Assembly (NCBI GenBank): GCA_902785575.1
Contig: CACZZF010000001.1
Span: 1-64,000, forward strand
Source: an uncultured Bacteroidia bacterium
GTDB lineage: Bacteria > Bacteroidota > Bacteroidia > Bacteroidales > UBA932
Length of the DNA: 64,000 bases
Direction of reading: 5' to 3'
Below are positions 8,062 to 17,316 of the stretch, piece after piece. How positions within the stretch are numbered: the stretch's first letter is position 1; every line of letters begins with the position of its first letter. The notes under the pieces are model-generated. The model saw only the letters and a program-made list of their open reading frames with translations, was not told the DNA's origin and made no database searches. Made by a program: the position numbers and the translations under genes.

Positions 8062-8098
8062 AAAACCGGTCTCAGATGTTCTCTGAGACCGGTTTTTT
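8062..8098 (+). terminator. Strong bidirectional terminator
   Basis: AAAACCGGTCTCAG (8062-8075) pairs perfectly with CTGAGACCGGTTTT (8083-8096), followed by T residues. Because A residues flank the left arm, it should also stop leftward transcripts coming out of the tRNA-Leu gene. Confidence 0.85.
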
Positions 8099-8099
8099 G

Positions 8100-8182
8100 T
8101 GCGCGGGATGAGAGTCGAACTCACACGTCGCAATTGACACTAGCTCCTGAAACTAGCGCGTCTACCATTTCGCCACCCGCGC
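8100..8182 (-). tRNA. tRNA-Leu (anticodon CAG)
   Basis: The minus strand folds as a cloverleaf: acceptor GCGCGGG (8182 leftward) with CCCGCGC (8101-8107), an anticodon arm CTAGT-TTCAGGA-GCTAG giving CAG, a long variable arm as expected for Leu, and a T arm with GTTCGACTC. The discriminator base is A and no CCA is encoded. Confidence 0.93.
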
Positions 8183-8207
8183 TTTTCAAGTGGATTGCAA
8201 AGATACG

Positions 8208-8215
8208 AATTGTTA
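8208..8215 (-). promoter_or_regulatory. -7 element of the tRNA-Leu promoter
   Basis: TATCTTTG on the minus strand, 26 bp upstream of the tRNA 5' end. A matching TTTG at the expected distance is not evident. Confidence 0.5.
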
Positions 8216-8255
8216 TCGAATTCGCAAATAAAAATAGCGCGGGCGACGGGTTTCT

Positions 8256-9830
8256 CTACTTGTTGTATTTCTTGAAGGTGTTGGTGATGAGCGTCTTCTT
8301 CGCGGGGCAGACGCTGATCAACTCGCTCTTGAAAGCTTCGACGTTGGTAACTGATGGCTTCAGTGACTCACAGATCTGCGCTCGGGTGACTCCGCCTTCC
8401 TCAAGAGCGGTCAATATCTCCGGGCGGAACCAGTTGGAATATCCCTTCCTGGGATTGGTCCCGTAACGCTCTTTGTAGACCATGTTCTGCACATGGTAGG
8501 CCCACATCTCACTGACCTCACAATACCCGGCGTTCTCCCCATTTCCCGTGCCGTAGCATGAGCCGGTCAACAGATAAGACGAAAGGACATAGGTCACATA
8601 AGGATTCCAATAACCACCTCTGACCATAGTGAAATGAGAAGCGTGAGCCATCTCATGGGTTGTGGTCGAATACAGGTCGGCATATTTCCCGTTCTTGTCC
8701 TTTGAGCCGATCGTGATGTCCGGAGAGAAGACCTGGACGACAACTTTATAAGCCTGGAGGAAGTTGCTGACAAGTTTGCTGTCAAGGATCGCTCCCTGAT
8801 GCATCATCAGAGCGCTCGAGGGATTCAGCTTGTTCAATATCCAGAATCTCAGCTTCTTGGGCGGCTGGATGACATCCGTCGCGGCGCACTTCTGGTAATA
8901 ATCATAAGCGGCGTTGTTGACCACGCACCTGCGGAACAGAGTTGCGTCGGACTTATTGTCGATCGTCACATCAATACCGTCCGGATCATCCTTCCCGAGA
9001 GTCGACACGGAGGCCGGGAGAAGTACCAGGTTCAGGCCGATGGTGAAGCCGAGCTTGTTCTGGAAGCATAGACTGTACTTGGGCCGGGCCGAGAATTTAG
9101 CTGAAAATGAATAGTTTCCCTTCTCGTCAGTGTAAGTCGTCGAGACTTTGACGAACACGTTGGCAGTGATCTTGACTCCGGAGACTCCGACCGTCTTGCC
9201 CAATTTATCATCCTTGATAGTTATCTTTCCGGCTGGTTTGGTCTTGGCCTTCGCCCTGGTAGCCACAGGAATCATATCACCATTGCCTGTCGCCTCGAAG
9301 GACCGTGTCTCCACGACATCCCAATCCACGTCCTCAAAGCCTCTTGTCGGCACAGTGTCGTCGGGAATGAAGCAGTCCTCAAGAATCTCACATTCGATGC
9401 CGGCAGGGAAAACGAAGTCAGCAGGGACAACAGCGTATTGCCAAGAGATCTCTCCCTCCGGAATTGAGGGATCATGGTAATAATCACCATCCGTAATGAT
9501 CTCACAATCAAGCGGATAGTCAAAGAGATCGACGCCCAGGTTCTCAAGCCGGGAGAAATCCTCAGCGCCTTTCGGGAGGAAACGGACATACAGGTCCGTG
9601 ACCGGAATCTGAGCCTCGGACCTTGTTGGGTAGAGTTCCGAGAGGGCCGCCGCCATGTTGGAGCGGGAATAAGGATTCTCGAGCGTCTTTCCAAGTTCGA
9701 TCATCCCGTGAGCCACTACCTCGGTCTTGTCATTTGTGTTCTGGGGGTCCAATGCGAGAGGATCCCCCTCCTCGGTGCCGCAAGACGCGAGCAACAGCGC
9801 CGGCAGCAAAAGTTTGAAGAAGTTTTTCAT
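8256..9830 (-). CDS. Secreted lipoprotein with a zinc metalloprotease (HExxH) signature
   Basis: 524 residues from the ATG at 9828-9830. The first 19 residues (MKNFFKLLLPALLLASCGT) are a lipoprotein signal with Cys at 17. At about residues 210-265 a CarboxypepD_reg/CNA-B-like beta domain is suggested by VSGVKITANVFVKVSTTYTD then EKGNYSFSA. Near residue 400 comes TTHEMAHASHF, an HExxH zinc motif, with a possible third ligand in AGYCEVSEMWAYHV about 45 residues on. A surface protease or peptidase-like enzyme is inferred; the exact family is not recognised. A -7 box TACCTTTG (9857-9864, minus) lies upstream. Confidence 0.65.
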   Translation of the reverse strand: MKNFFKLLLPALLLASCGTEEGDPLALDPQNTNDKTEVVAHGMIELGKTLENPYSRSNMAAALSELYPTRSEAQIPVTDLYVRFLPKGAEDFSRLENLGVDLFDYPLDCEIITDGDYYHDPSIPEGEISWQYAVVPADFVFPAGIECEILEDCFIPDDTVPTRGFEDVDWDVVETRSFEATGNGDMIPVATRAKAKTKPAGKITIKDDKLGKTVGVSGVKITANVFVKVSTTYTDEKGNYSFSAKFSARPKYSLCFQNKLGFTIGLNLVLLPASVSTLGKDDPDGIDVTIDNKSDATLFRRCVVNNAAYDYYQKCAATDVIQPPKKLRFWILNKLNPSSALMMHQGAILDSKLVSNFLQAYKVVVQVFSPDITIGSKDKNGKYADLYSTTTHEMAHASHFTMVRGGYWNPYVTYVLSSYLLTGSCYGTGNGENAGYCEVSEMWAYHVQNMVYKERYGTNPRKGYSNWFRPEILTALEEGGVTRAQICESLKPSVTNVEAFKSELISVCPAKKTLITNTFKKYNK

Positions 9831-9900
9831 AATAAAAGATAGTTTTGTTTCATAGGCAAAGGTAAAGCAGACTATCCGTTGGATGAAATATTCAACGGAT

Positions 9901-9929
9901 AAAAACAAAAAACGCCGCTAGGCGGCGTT
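9901..9929 (-). terminator. Terminator after deoC
   Basis: AACGCCGC (9911-9918) and GCGGCGTT (9922-9929) form a GC-rich hairpin, and on the minus strand it is followed by T-rich sequence. It ends the leftward operon that finishes with deoC. A second weaker AT-rich hairpin lies at about 9938-9966. Confidence 0.75.
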
Positions 9930-9976
9930 CTAAGGCATATTTTTACTCTTCGGGAAGAATAAAAATGACTAAAAAA

Positions 9977-10870
9977 TCAGAAATACGAGACCGTCTTCTG
10001 TTCGATGGCGGACATCAGTGAGTTGGCCAGGCGGCTCACTCCGAAGCGGAAAAGGCTCTTATTCAGCCACTCTTCTCCGAGGATTGTCTTGACTATGGAA
10101 TAGTAGCAGACAGCGTCTTTGGCGGTAGAGATGCCTCCGGCGGCCTTGAAACCGACCTTCCTTCCGGTCTTCTCATAGAAAGCCTTGACGCACTCGCACA
10201 TAATGTAGGCGGCCATAGGTGTGGCGTTGACGCTCACTTTACCGGTGGAAGTCTTTATGAAATCGGCACCCTCTTCCATAGCCAGGAAAGAGGCTTCCGC
10301 TATCCTCTCAGGGGTGACCAGCAAACCAGTCTCCAGGATCACTTTCAAAACCACTTTCTTTCCGAGCTTGTTGGCGGCACAATCTATAGCCTCCTTCATC
10401 GCCCTGATCTCCTTTCTCGCGGACTCATAATCCTTTGCCATGAAAGAGTTGAGAGCCAAGACTATATCAATCTCGTCAGCACCTGCCTCGACGGCCATCT
10501 CGCACTCCTTGACCTTGACCTCGATAAAGCTCTGGGAAGTCGGGAAACAACCGGATACCGCGGTCACATGGACACTCTTGTCGGTCAAAGTGTCTTTCAC
10601 CACTGAGGCCATATTGGAAAACACGCAGACAGAAGCCGGAAGCGGATATGCGGGGAAATCCTCCTTGAAAGAGTTGACCTTGGCGGCCAGTTTGGCGACG
10701 GAGTCGGGAGTATCCTCGGTGCGGAGAGTCGTCAGGTCCATAATGGACATGCAAGTCTTGAGGACCTCAGGGGTCGTCACATTGTCGATATTGGCGGCGA
10801 TAACGTCCAATCTTTTCCCGATCTTTTCCGCGTCAGGATTGTAACCGTACTTTTGTAATAAAGGTTCCAT
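9977..10870 (-). CDS. deoC: Deoxyribose-phosphate aldolase
   Basis: 297 residues from the ATG at 10868-10870, the long form seen in Bacteroidetes and animals. It cleaves 2-deoxyribose 5-phosphate to glyceraldehyde 3-phosphate and acetaldehyde in nucleoside breakdown. The TIM-barrel signatures are all present: ADEIDIVLALNSF, then KVILETGLL, the Schiff-base Lys in DFIKTSTGKVSVNAT, and the second Lys in VGFKAAGGIST. Last gene of a leftward series with the radical SAM protein, amidohydrolase and DUF4296 lipoprotein. Confidence 0.95.
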   Translation of the reverse strand: MEPLLQKYGYNPDAEKIGKRLDVIAANIDNVTTPEVLKTCMSIMDLTTLRTEDTPDSVAKLAAKVNSFKEDFPAYPLPASVCVFSNMASVVKDTLTDKSVHVTAVSGCFPTSQSFIEVKVKECEMAVEAGADEIDIVLALNSFMAKDYESARKEIRAMKEAIDCAANKLGKKVVLKVILETGLLVTPERIAEASFLAMEEGADFIKTSTGKVSVNATPMAAYIMCECVKAFYEKTGRKVGFKAAGGISTAKDAVCYYSIVKTILGEEWLNKSLFRFGVSRLANSLMSAIEQKTVSYF

Positions 10871-10898
10871 GTCAAGTATATATTTAATAATCAATTAT

Positions 10899-11654
10899 CT
10901 ATCCACGTATTTGAATATTAATTCCTTCCTCGATAAGAGGACGTACAAGGCTTTCCATCTCCTCAGCGGTGAACTTTTCCAAGCCTTCGGCCGGGGCCTC
11001 ACGATCCAATGTATAGACCATAACCTCCCTTGGCTTCAAATCCCTGACAATAGCCATCCAACCGTCCAGAACCTCTGGGGAGGAAGAGTCGAAATCCGGG
11101 GAGCGGAGGAACATCGTCTGAAGCACGAAATTACCGTCAAATTTACGAAGATACTCGACCACGTCGGCCACATGATAATCTCCCTGGGGCTGGTTAATCT
11201 TACGGACTAGTTCGTCAGTGGGCGCGTCCAGCTTCAGGATCGGGTTATCCACCTTCTTCAACGCCTCGAAAACCTCGGGCTTCCCTACCCTTGTGGCGTT
11301 GGATAAGACGGACACCTTGGCGGAAGGGAAATACTTATCCCTCAACTCAATAGTTATAGAGATTATCTCCGGGAAATCAGGATTCAAAGTGGGTTCGCCG
11401 TCACCTGAGAACGTTATGGAATCTATCCCCACGCCATTCTTGACGCAATCCTTTAACTTGGCCTCAAGAGCCTTTCTGAGTTTCTCGGCGTCCGGAATAG
11501 CCTTGTCGCCCCGGCCATCCTTATTCCAACCGCATTCGCAATAGATACAATCGAAGTTGCACAGCTTGCCCTTCTCGGGAAGCAAGTTGATTCCCAAGGA
11601 TGAGCCCAGCCTTCTGGAATGTATGGGGCCAAAGACTATCTCCTCTCGCATCAT
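10899..11654 (-). CDS. Radical SAM protein (COG0731-like)
   Basis: 251 residues. The cluster motif CNFDCIYC (CxxxCxxC) lies near residue 32, followed by GDGEPTLNPDF, the usual substrate/SAM face of this group. The N-terminal VFGPIHSRRLGSSLGINLLP is characteristic of a widespread family of radical SAM proteins related to TYW1 and MoaA cores but lacking their extra domains. The reaction is unknown. Its ATG lies 4 nt after the stop of the amidohydrolase gene, so the two are co-transcribed. Confidence 0.85.
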   Translation of the reverse strand: MMREEIVFGPIHSRRLGSSLGINLLPEKGKLCNFDCIYCECGWNKDGRGDKAIPDAEKLRKALEAKLKDCVKNGVGIDSITFSGDGEPTLNPDFPEIISITIELRDKYFPSAKVSVLSNATRVGKPEVFEALKKVDNPILKLDAPTDELVRKINQPQGDYHVADVVEYLRKFDGNFVLQTMFLRSPDFDSSSPEVLDGWMAIVRDLKPREVMVYTLDREAPAEGLEKFTAEEMESLVRPLIEEGINIQIRG

Positions 11655-11658
11655 ATCC

Positions 11659-12846
11659 TTAAGCCAATCTATATGAGGTACTTCCAGCTGTCAGCTGGCC
11701 GTTGGTGTCGAGGTTGTCAATAAACACAATCCCTGGTCTCTTGCCGATCTCCAATGTTCCGAAATTGCTCTCCTTTCCAAGGAACTCGGCGCCATTGCGA
11801 CAAGCCCAGGTAAGCAGTTCTCCCAAGGTAAGCCCATCGACATGCCCCTGAAGGCAATAGAGTTCCCTGACCATGTCAAGATCGTCATTGCTGGATAGCG
11901 AGTCAGTCCCGACAGTCAGCTTAAGCCCATTCCGGCGCATCAGGTTAACCGGAGGCAGGGCATTGTGTATGAATATGTTGGAGCAGGGACAAAGAGCTAT
12001 GTACGGATGCCGCATAACCCTTTTCACCGCATCTATTCCCTCCTGGTCCATGCAAACCTCATGAACCAAAAGAATATGCTCATCGAAGGGCGCCGGGTGA
12101 GCCTTTTCGAGCCTGTCTATAAAATACAACAGGGATGACTTTCCGGTCACCGGCGGCACACTCATTCCAGCCGCCTTGCGGTTGTCCCACATCGCCCCTT
12201 TGCCATATTTAAGCATATCCTCTTCCTCTTCCGTCTCCTCACTATGGAACGACAGGAAGCCGGTCTTAAGCCCCTCAGCAGAGACCGCGGTGACAAGCTC
12301 CGGACTCATGGTATAGCACGCGTGAGGGGTTGGAGAGGCGTCCAGCCTGAGCCGATCAGCCTTTTTCTTCAGTTTCAAAACAGAATCCATCACGTCCGCG
12401 CAGTCCTCAGGCTCGGTTCCGAACACCTCCAGGAAGGTTCTGGTGTACATCGGGGACTCCTTCTTGATGGCGAAAGAGTCATCGCAATTGCTGATGTCCG
12501 CCATCGCGGAAACTCCCCTCTCCCACATCAGGTCCATCCACTTGCGGATGTCTTCTATCTTCTCCTGAAGAGGTTTCGTGTCTCTCAGAGCGTTGATCTG
12601 GTCAATGAAGCCGGCCATCCCTGTCCCTTTGCGGAAAAGCTTCCACATATAAGACAGCTCCACATGGCAATGGGAATTCACAAAGCCAGGGACAACGGCC
12701 CCCTCCAGGAAGATTTCTTCGGAATCGGGATCCTGACACTCACCGATAGCGGTAATAGTGCCTTTATAGTCATATTCCACATAACCGTTCCGGATAGGTT
12801 CGGGACGGTCCAGGGTGTATAGATATTCAGCGGCTATTCTCGCCAT
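11659..12846 (-). CDS. Amidohydrolase-family deaminase
   Basis: 395 residues. Metal-dependent TIM-barrel amidohydrolase of the Trz/Atz/SAH-deaminase type: metal ligands in FVNSHCHVELS near residue 58, HACYTMSPEL, SFHSEETEEEE, a His in LLVHEVC, and the catalytic Asp in VGTDSLSSNDDLDMV. In Bacteroidetes this branch is often annotated as aminodeoxyfutalosine deaminase-like, but nothing nearby supports menaquinone synthesis, so the substrate is left open. Its start overlaps the end of the DUF4296 gene by 13 nt. Confidence 0.8.
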   Translation of the reverse strand: MARIAAEYLYTLDRPEPIRNGYVEYDYKGTITAIGECQDPDSEEIFLEGAVVPGFVNSHCHVELSYMWKLFRKGTGMAGFIDQINALRDTKPLQEKIEDIRKWMDLMWERGVSAMADISNCDDSFAIKKESPMYTRTFLEVFGTEPEDCADVMDSVLKLKKKADRLRLDASPTPHACYTMSPELVTAVSAEGLKTGFLSFHSEETEEEEDMLKYGKGAMWDNRKAAGMSVPPVTGKSSLLYFIDRLEKAHPAPFDEHILLVHEVCMDQEGIDAVKRVMRHPYIALCPCSNIFIHNALPPVNLMRRNGLKLTVGTDSLSSNDDLDMVRELYCLQGHVDGLTLGELLTWACRNGAEFLGKESNFGTLEIGKRPGIVFIDNLDTNGQLTAGSTSYRLA

Positions 12847-13454
12847 GGTATGGGCTTAGGTTTTTTGACAGAAGATGGCTCAACGACTGATGATGAATCC
12901 TTTATGATCAATTCAGGACCATGGAAAACAGTGTCTTCCACCACTGGGACAGGGTAATAGACTCCCTTTTGATTCTTGTCTATCTTGATCCTGTCGGTCA
13001 TCGAATTGACATAAAACAGGTCTCCATAATTAATGAAGTCATCCGAGGAGTAAGCCTTCATGGCCTTAGCTATAGAGTCGGCCCTGTGACGGATCTTCTC
13101 CTGCTGGCGGATATCCCTATAAATGGCCGCGGACTCATCCTCAAAGGTCTTCACCACCCTCCCGATCATTTCCGCGTAACGCTTCGGATCGGAAAGATAG
13201 AAATTCACGCTTGTCCTGTAATCCTCGACAGTATAGCCGTATTTCTCGAAAATCGGCTCGTACAGCCAGGAAGTGTCCGCCTGACGCCTCCTGTCCTCGG
13301 ACTCCATCACCCACTGGTCAACAAGGAACATGTCATGGTAGATCTTCTCCATCTGGCGCTTCGGGATCACTCCCGGCTCCTTGGAGCATGAGGCTATCGC
13401 CGAGACGACCAGCGCCACGACGACAAAAGATCTGACCAACCTGTTCCTACTCAT
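12834..13454 (-). CDS. DUF4296 lipoprotein
   Basis: 206 residues. The lipoprotein signal is RNRLVRSFVVVALVVSAIASC with Cys near 22. Residues about 30-120 follow the DUF4296 pattern: IPKRQMEKIYHDMFLVDQWV, then helices with FEKYGYTVEDYRTSVNFYL. A proline-rich tail is exposed. DUF4296 proteins are conserved through Bacteroidetes with no settled role. It is directly downstream of pheT (gap 3 nt). Confidence 0.85.
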   Translation of the reverse strand: MSRNRLVRSFVVVALVVSAIASCSKEPGVIPKRQMEKIYHDMFLVDQWVMESEDRRRQADTSWLYEPIFEKYGYTVEDYRTSVNFYLSDPKRYAEMIGRVVKTFEDESAAIYRDIRQQEKIRHRADSIAKAMKAYSSDDFINYGDLFYVNSMTDRIKIDKNQKGVYYPVPVVEDTVFHGPELIIKDSSSVVEPSSVKKPKPIPWRE

Positions 13455-13457
13455 ACC

Positions 13458-15899
13458 TTACCTCAAAGTAGCTCCGTACTCACCAGTGAATGTCGACAGC
13501 AATCTGTCCATAATCCTCTCCACATCGCTGTCAGTCAATGTCTTCTCCAGATCCTGAAGGACAAAGCCCAAGGCGTACTGCTTCTTGCCCGCGGGAATCT
13601 TGTCGCCCCTGTAGACATCAAACAAGGTCACGCTCTTAAGAAGCTTCTTCGCCGCCTTGAAAGCGCTCTTGTAAAGATCGGCATAGCAAACATCTTCGTC
13701 CAAAAGGAGGGCGAGATCCCTGCGCACCTCGGGGAATTTGGGCAACTCCTTGAACGCCACCTTATCCCTCTTGACTAGTTTGAAAAGGGTATTCCAGTTG
13801 ACCTCAGCGGCGAATGCGGGCTGCTTGACATCAAATTTCCTCGCGAGAGAAGGCAGAACCGTACCGACAACCGCGAGAGGCTGATGAGAGCCCGGCAGGG
13901 CGTAGCACACACCCTCGCTGAAAATGTCAGCAGGGGCGGGAGTGGTCTCCATCTGGTAAATGTCAGCACCGAAACGCCTCAAGAGAAGATCCAGATAGCC
14001 CTTCAACTCGAAGAAGCTGCTCTTCCCGGGCTGGATGTTCCAGGACTTCTCGGGAGAACCGGTGATGAACATTGAATATGCCTGGTGCTCCTCGTAGGAA
14101 GCGAGAGTCGTACCGTCACCCTGGGGATCACGGCTGTAGACGGAACCATATTCAAAGAGTTTCATCGAGGATATCTGGCGGTTGATATTGTAAGCCATCA
14201 CCTCGAGGCCGTTGAATATAAGGTTCTGCCTCATGACATTCAGGTCAGAGCTCAAGGGGTTGACGATGGTGGCGCACTTCTCTTCCGGATAGGTCGTAAG
14301 ACCTTTGTAATATGCGGCTTTCGTCAGGGAATTGTTCATCATCTCGACGAAACCGTTGGCGGCCAGGAAGTTGGATATTCCGTTACGGATAGCCTCGGGT
14401 TCCGGAGTCGGGGTAGCGTTGACGGACATCTTCATATGGCGGGGAAGATCGATGTTGTTGTAGCCGTAGACCCTGAGGATCTCCTCGACCACATCACATT
14501 CCCTCTCGACATCAACCATATAGGACGGAGCGGCGACTTTGGCGCCTCCAGGCCTCTTCTCAATGAAGTCATAAGCCAGGAACGTGAGAATCTTCTCAAT
14601 AGTGTCATGGCCGATCTTCTTCCCGATGAAGTTCTCGATGCGGTCGTAATCGAGGTCGATGACCTTCTTGGCGATCATCTCAGGATAGAACTCCTCCATG
14701 TCTCCAACAATCTCACCACCAGCAAGTTCCTTAATTAGTAAGGCGGCGCGCTTACAGGCGTAATCACCTATCGCCGGGTCGCATCCCCTCTCGAAACGGA
14801 ACGAGGCATCGGTCTGGAGGGTGTGCCTCTTGGAGGTCTTGCGGATGGAACCGGGATCGAAATAGGCGCTCTCAATAAACACGTTGGTAGTAGATTCAGT
14901 CACGCCGGAATCGATGCCACCGAACACACCGGCGATGCACATCGGGCCGTTCTCATCAGCGATCACGATATCCTCCGCGGAGAGCTTCCTCTCCATCTCA
15001 TCCAGGGTGACTATCTTCTCGCCCTCAGAAGCCCTCCTCACGATAACCTTGCCTCCGGCGATCTTGTCAGCGTCAAAGGTGTGGAGGGGCTGTCCGAGCT
15101 CCCAAAGGATGAAGTTGGAGACGTCGACCACATTGTCTATCGGCCTGAGCCCTATGGCCATAAGCCTCTTGCGGAGCCACTCTGGAGAAGGTCCGACCTT
15201 GACACCCTTGACTGTGATACCGCAATATCTCGGAGCCGCGGTGGGATCCTGGACATCAATTGGAATAGCGGTACCCTCGCCCGGCTTCCAAGCCTCGATC
15301 GAAGGATACTTGAAGGAGCAGGGAATATCGTTGAGTCTCATCCAGGCATACAGGTCACGAGCCACTCCGATATGGGAAGAGGCGTCAACCCTGTTGGCCG
15401 TGATCTCATATTCAATGACAGCCTCGGTCTTGAGGTGGAGATAATCCTTCGCGGGAGTGCCTACAACAGCGTCGGCAGGAAGCACCATGATACCGGAATG
15501 GTCCTCTCCGATGCCTAGCTCGTCCTCGGCGCAGATCATACCCATGGACTCAATCCCACGGATCTTGGACTTCTTGATCTTGAAATCGCCCGGAAGCACG
15601 GTGCCGATCCTGGCGAACAGGACTTTCTGTCCGGCGGCCACGTTCGGGGCTCCGCAAACCACAGTGACGGGCTCGGCGGAGCCGTCATTCACCTTTGTGA
15701 CATGGAGATGGTCCGAATCCGGATGCGGCTCGCACTCAAGAACTTCCGCCACAACCACCCCGGCCAGTCCACCAGGGATTTCCTCCTGTTCCTCGACAGA
15801 GTCGACCTCGATACCGATGTCGGTCATCACCTCAGCGATCTTCGCGGGGGTCAGGTCAAACTCGAGATAATCTTTCAGCCAATTGTAAGAGAGCTTCAT
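13458..15899 (-). CDS. pheT: Phenylalanine-tRNA ligase beta subunit
   Basis: 813 residues, normal length. It partners PheS to charge tRNA-Phe. Domain order is as expected: N-terminal MKLSYNWLKDYL, an OB-fold tRNA-binding domain at about 40-155 (VVVAEVLECEPHPDSDHLHV), B3/4 editing domain, B5 with a PRHMKM segment, the catalytic-like core, and the C-terminal FDX-ACB anticodon domain (about 720-813, FPEVRRDLALLLDEDV). pheS is not adjacent. First gene of the cluster reading leftward after ftsY. Confidence 0.97.
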   Translation of the reverse strand: MKLSYNWLKDYLEFDLTPAKIAEVMTDIGIEVDSVEEQEEIPGGLAGVVVAEVLECEPHPDSDHLHVTKVNDGSAEPVTVVCGAPNVAAGQKVLFARIGTVLPGDFKIKKSKIRGIESMGMICAEDELGIGEDHSGIMVLPADAVVGTPAKDYLHLKTEAVIEYEITANRVDASSHIGVARDLYAWMRLNDIPCSFKYPSIEAWKPGEGTAIPIDVQDPTAAPRYCGITVKGVKVGPSPEWLRKRLMAIGLRPIDNVVDVSNFILWELGQPLHTFDADKIAGGKVIVRRASEGEKIVTLDEMERKLSAEDIVIADENGPMCIAGVFGGIDSGVTESTTNVFIESAYFDPGSIRKTSKRHTLQTDASFRFERGCDPAIGDYACKRAALLIKELAGGEIVGDMEEFYPEMIAKKVIDLDYDRIENFIGKKIGHDTIEKILTFLAYDFIEKRPGGAKVAAPSYMVDVERECDVVEEILRVYGYNNIDLPRHMKMSVNATPTPEPEAIRNGISNFLAANGFVEMMNNSLTKAAYYKGLTTYPEEKCATIVNPLSSDLNVMRQNLIFNGLEVMAYNINRQISSMKLFEYGSVYSRDPQGDGTTLASYEEHQAYSMFITGSPEKSWNIQPGKSSFFELKGYLDLLLRRFGADIYQMETTPAPADIFSEGVCYALPGSHQPLAVVGTVLPSLARKFDVKQPAFAAEVNWNTLFKLVKRDKVAFKELPKFPEVRRDLALLLDEDVCYADLYKSAFKAAKKLLKSVTLFDVYRGDKIPAGKKQYALGFVLQDLEKTLTDSDVERIMDRLLSTFTGEYGATLR

Positions 15900-15905
15900 A
15901 ATTAT

Positions 15906-16838
15906 TTATTTATCAATATCTTCCTTTGAAAACAGAGAGTTCACGAACTCTTTTTTGTCAAACACTTTAAGGTCATCCACGCCCTCACCGATGCCTATGA
16001 ACTTCACCGGAACCTTGAGTTGGTCGACAATACCGATCACGACACCGCCCTTGGCGGTACCGTCCAGCTTTGTGACGGCGAGAGAGGTGATGTCAGTGGC
16101 CCTGGAGAACTCCTTGGCCTGCTGGTAAGCGTTCTGCCCGGTTGAGGCATCAAGGACCAGGAGGACCTCATGAGGAGCGTCAGGGATGATCTTGCGCATG
16201 ACATTGCGGATCTTGGTCAGCTCGTTCATCAAGTCTATCCTGTTGTGGAGACGGCCCGCGGTGTCGATAAGGACCACATCAGCCTCCTTGGCCACAGCCG
16301 ACTTGACGGTGTCGAAAGCCACAGACGCGGGATCGGCTCCCATGCCTTGCTTTACGATGTCCACCCCAGCTCTTTCGGCCCAGATGACCAGCTGTTCCAC
16401 AGCAGCCGCCCTGAAAGTGTCAGCGGCACCGACAATGACCTTCTTGCCCATCGCCTTGTACCTCGACGCCAGTTTGCCGATCGTGGTGGTCTTGCCCACT
16501 CCATTTACGCCCACCACCATGACCACAAGCGGTTTATGGCTCAAGTCGAATGGTTCTTCAGGCGCCTGCTCCTCATCCACGTCGAGCATCTTGCCGATCT
16601 CGTCTCGCAACATGTCCACGAGCTCATCCATGGACATGTATTTGTCTCTCCCTACCCTCTCCTCAAGGCTGTCCACGATCTTCAGGGTCGTGTCCACGCC
16701 CATGTCAGAGGCGACCAGGGCCTCCTCGATAGCGTCGAGCACATCATCGTCAACCTTGGATTTGCCGACAACCGCCCTTGAGAGCCTCTGGAAGAAGCCC
16801 TGCTTTGTTTTCTGAACGCCTTTATCAAAAAGTCCCAT
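15906..16838 (-). CDS. ftsY: Signal recognition particle receptor
   Basis: 310 residues starting at MGLFDKGV (ATG 16836-16838); an in-frame TTG 9 nt upstream is less likely. The N domain is at 1-90, and the GTPase G domain follows with GVNGVGKTTTIGKLA (P-loop), DTFRAAA, DTAGR and TKLDGTAKGG. The acidic A domain of Proteobacteria is absent, as in other Bacteroidetes. FtsY docks SRP-ribosome complexes at the membrane. Gap to pheT is 6 nt. Confidence 0.97.
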   Translation of the reverse strand: MGLFDKGVQKTKQGFFQRLSRAVVGKSKVDDDVLDAIEEALVASDMGVDTTLKIVDSLEERVGRDKYMSMDELVDMLRDEIGKMLDVDEEQAPEEPFDLSHKPLVVMVVGVNGVGKTTTIGKLASRYKAMGKKVIVGAADTFRAAAVEQLVIWAERAGVDIVKQGMGADPASVAFDTVKSAVAKEADVVLIDTAGRLHNRIDLMNELTKIRNVMRKIIPDAPHEVLLVLDASTGQNAYQQAKEFSRATDITSLAVTKLDGTAKGGVVIGIVDQLKVPVKFIGIGEGVDDLKVFDKKEFVNSLFSKEDIDK

Positions 16839-16859
16839 GACACTCAAAATGTAATCTTA

Positions 16860-16867
16860 CAAATATA
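16860..16867 (-). promoter_or_regulatory. -7 element (TATATTTG) upstream of ftsY
   Basis: TATATTTG on the minus strand, about 22 bp before the ftsY ATG. No clear TTTG partner. It follows the terminator of the ribosomal-protein operon, so ftsY probably has its own promoter. Confidence 0.5.
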
Positions 16868-16884
16868 CACAAATTCGGGGTAAA

Positions 16885-16916
16885 TAAAAAAGAGCGGACG
16901 TCATCAAAACGTCCGC
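16885..16916 (-). terminator. Terminator of the rpmB-rpmG-DUF4295 operon
   Basis: GCGGACGT (16894-16901) pairs with ACGTCCGC (16909-16916). On the minus strand it is followed by T-rich sequence (16893-16885). Confidence 0.8.
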
Positions 16917-16940
16917 CCAACAGTATCTTTTCTTCAAAGA

Positions 16941-17102
16941 TTATTTCTTTCCTTCGAAGAATTCCTTTGACTTCTCAGCTTCCACAAGCTGCTCGGTGAA
17001 GAAATAAGCGCCCGTCTTGGGAGACTTGTCCATACGGATGCATTTCACCATGCTCTTGGCGCCGGCCTTCGCGGCGAATGTAGCGACTGCTTTCTTTGCC
17101 AT
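16941..17102 (-). CDS. DUF4295 small basic protein
   Basis: 53 residues (MAKKAVATFAAKAGAKSMVK...EFFEGKK), rich in Lys. It matches the DUF4295 family, which in Bacteroidetes is encoded right after rpmB and rpmG, as here. The conserved link to two large-subunit proteins suggests a ribosome-associated role, which is unproven. The gap to rpmG is 12 nt. Confidence 0.85.
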   Translation of the reverse strand: MAKKAVATFAAKAGAKSMVKCIRMDKSPKTGAYFFTEQLVEAEKSKEFFEGKK

Positions 17103-17114
17103 AACTTAATCTCC

Positions 17115-17303
17115 TTATTTGATTTCGCGGTGGACAGTGACCTTGTGGAGGTAAGGGTTATACTTCTTGCGCTCCAAGCGCTCAGGAGTATTCTTCTTGT
17201 TCTTTGTGGTGACATACCTGGAAATCCCGGGGACTCCGGTCGCCTTCTGCTCAGTGCACTCAAGGATGACCTGCACTCTCGCGTCTTTCGTTTTCTTTGC
17301 CAT
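17115..17303 (-). CDS. rpmG: 50S ribosomal protein L33
   Basis: 62 residues ([20 protein letters not shown]...HREIK). The L33 core is visible ([30 protein letters not shown]). Only one Cys is present, so this is the zinc-free C-minus type. Part of the rpmB-rpmG-DUF4295 operon. Confidence 0.95.
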   Translation of the reverse strand: MAKKTKDARVQVILECTEQKATGVPGISRYVTTKNKKNTPERLERKKYNPYLHKVTVHREIK

Positions 17304-17316
17304 AGTTCAAAAATTT

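Noticed and set aside
8134..8466. Plus-strand frame of 110 codons
   Set aside because: It starts inside the tRNA-Leu gene and lies opposite the metalloprotease-like gene.
14085..15518. Long plus-strand frames opposite pheT
   Set aside because: Shadow frames caused by GC-biased third positions; pheT is complete on the other strand.
16839..16847. Upstream TTG start for ftsY
   Set aside because: MGLFDK at 16838 is the usual FtsY start and the ATG is better placed.
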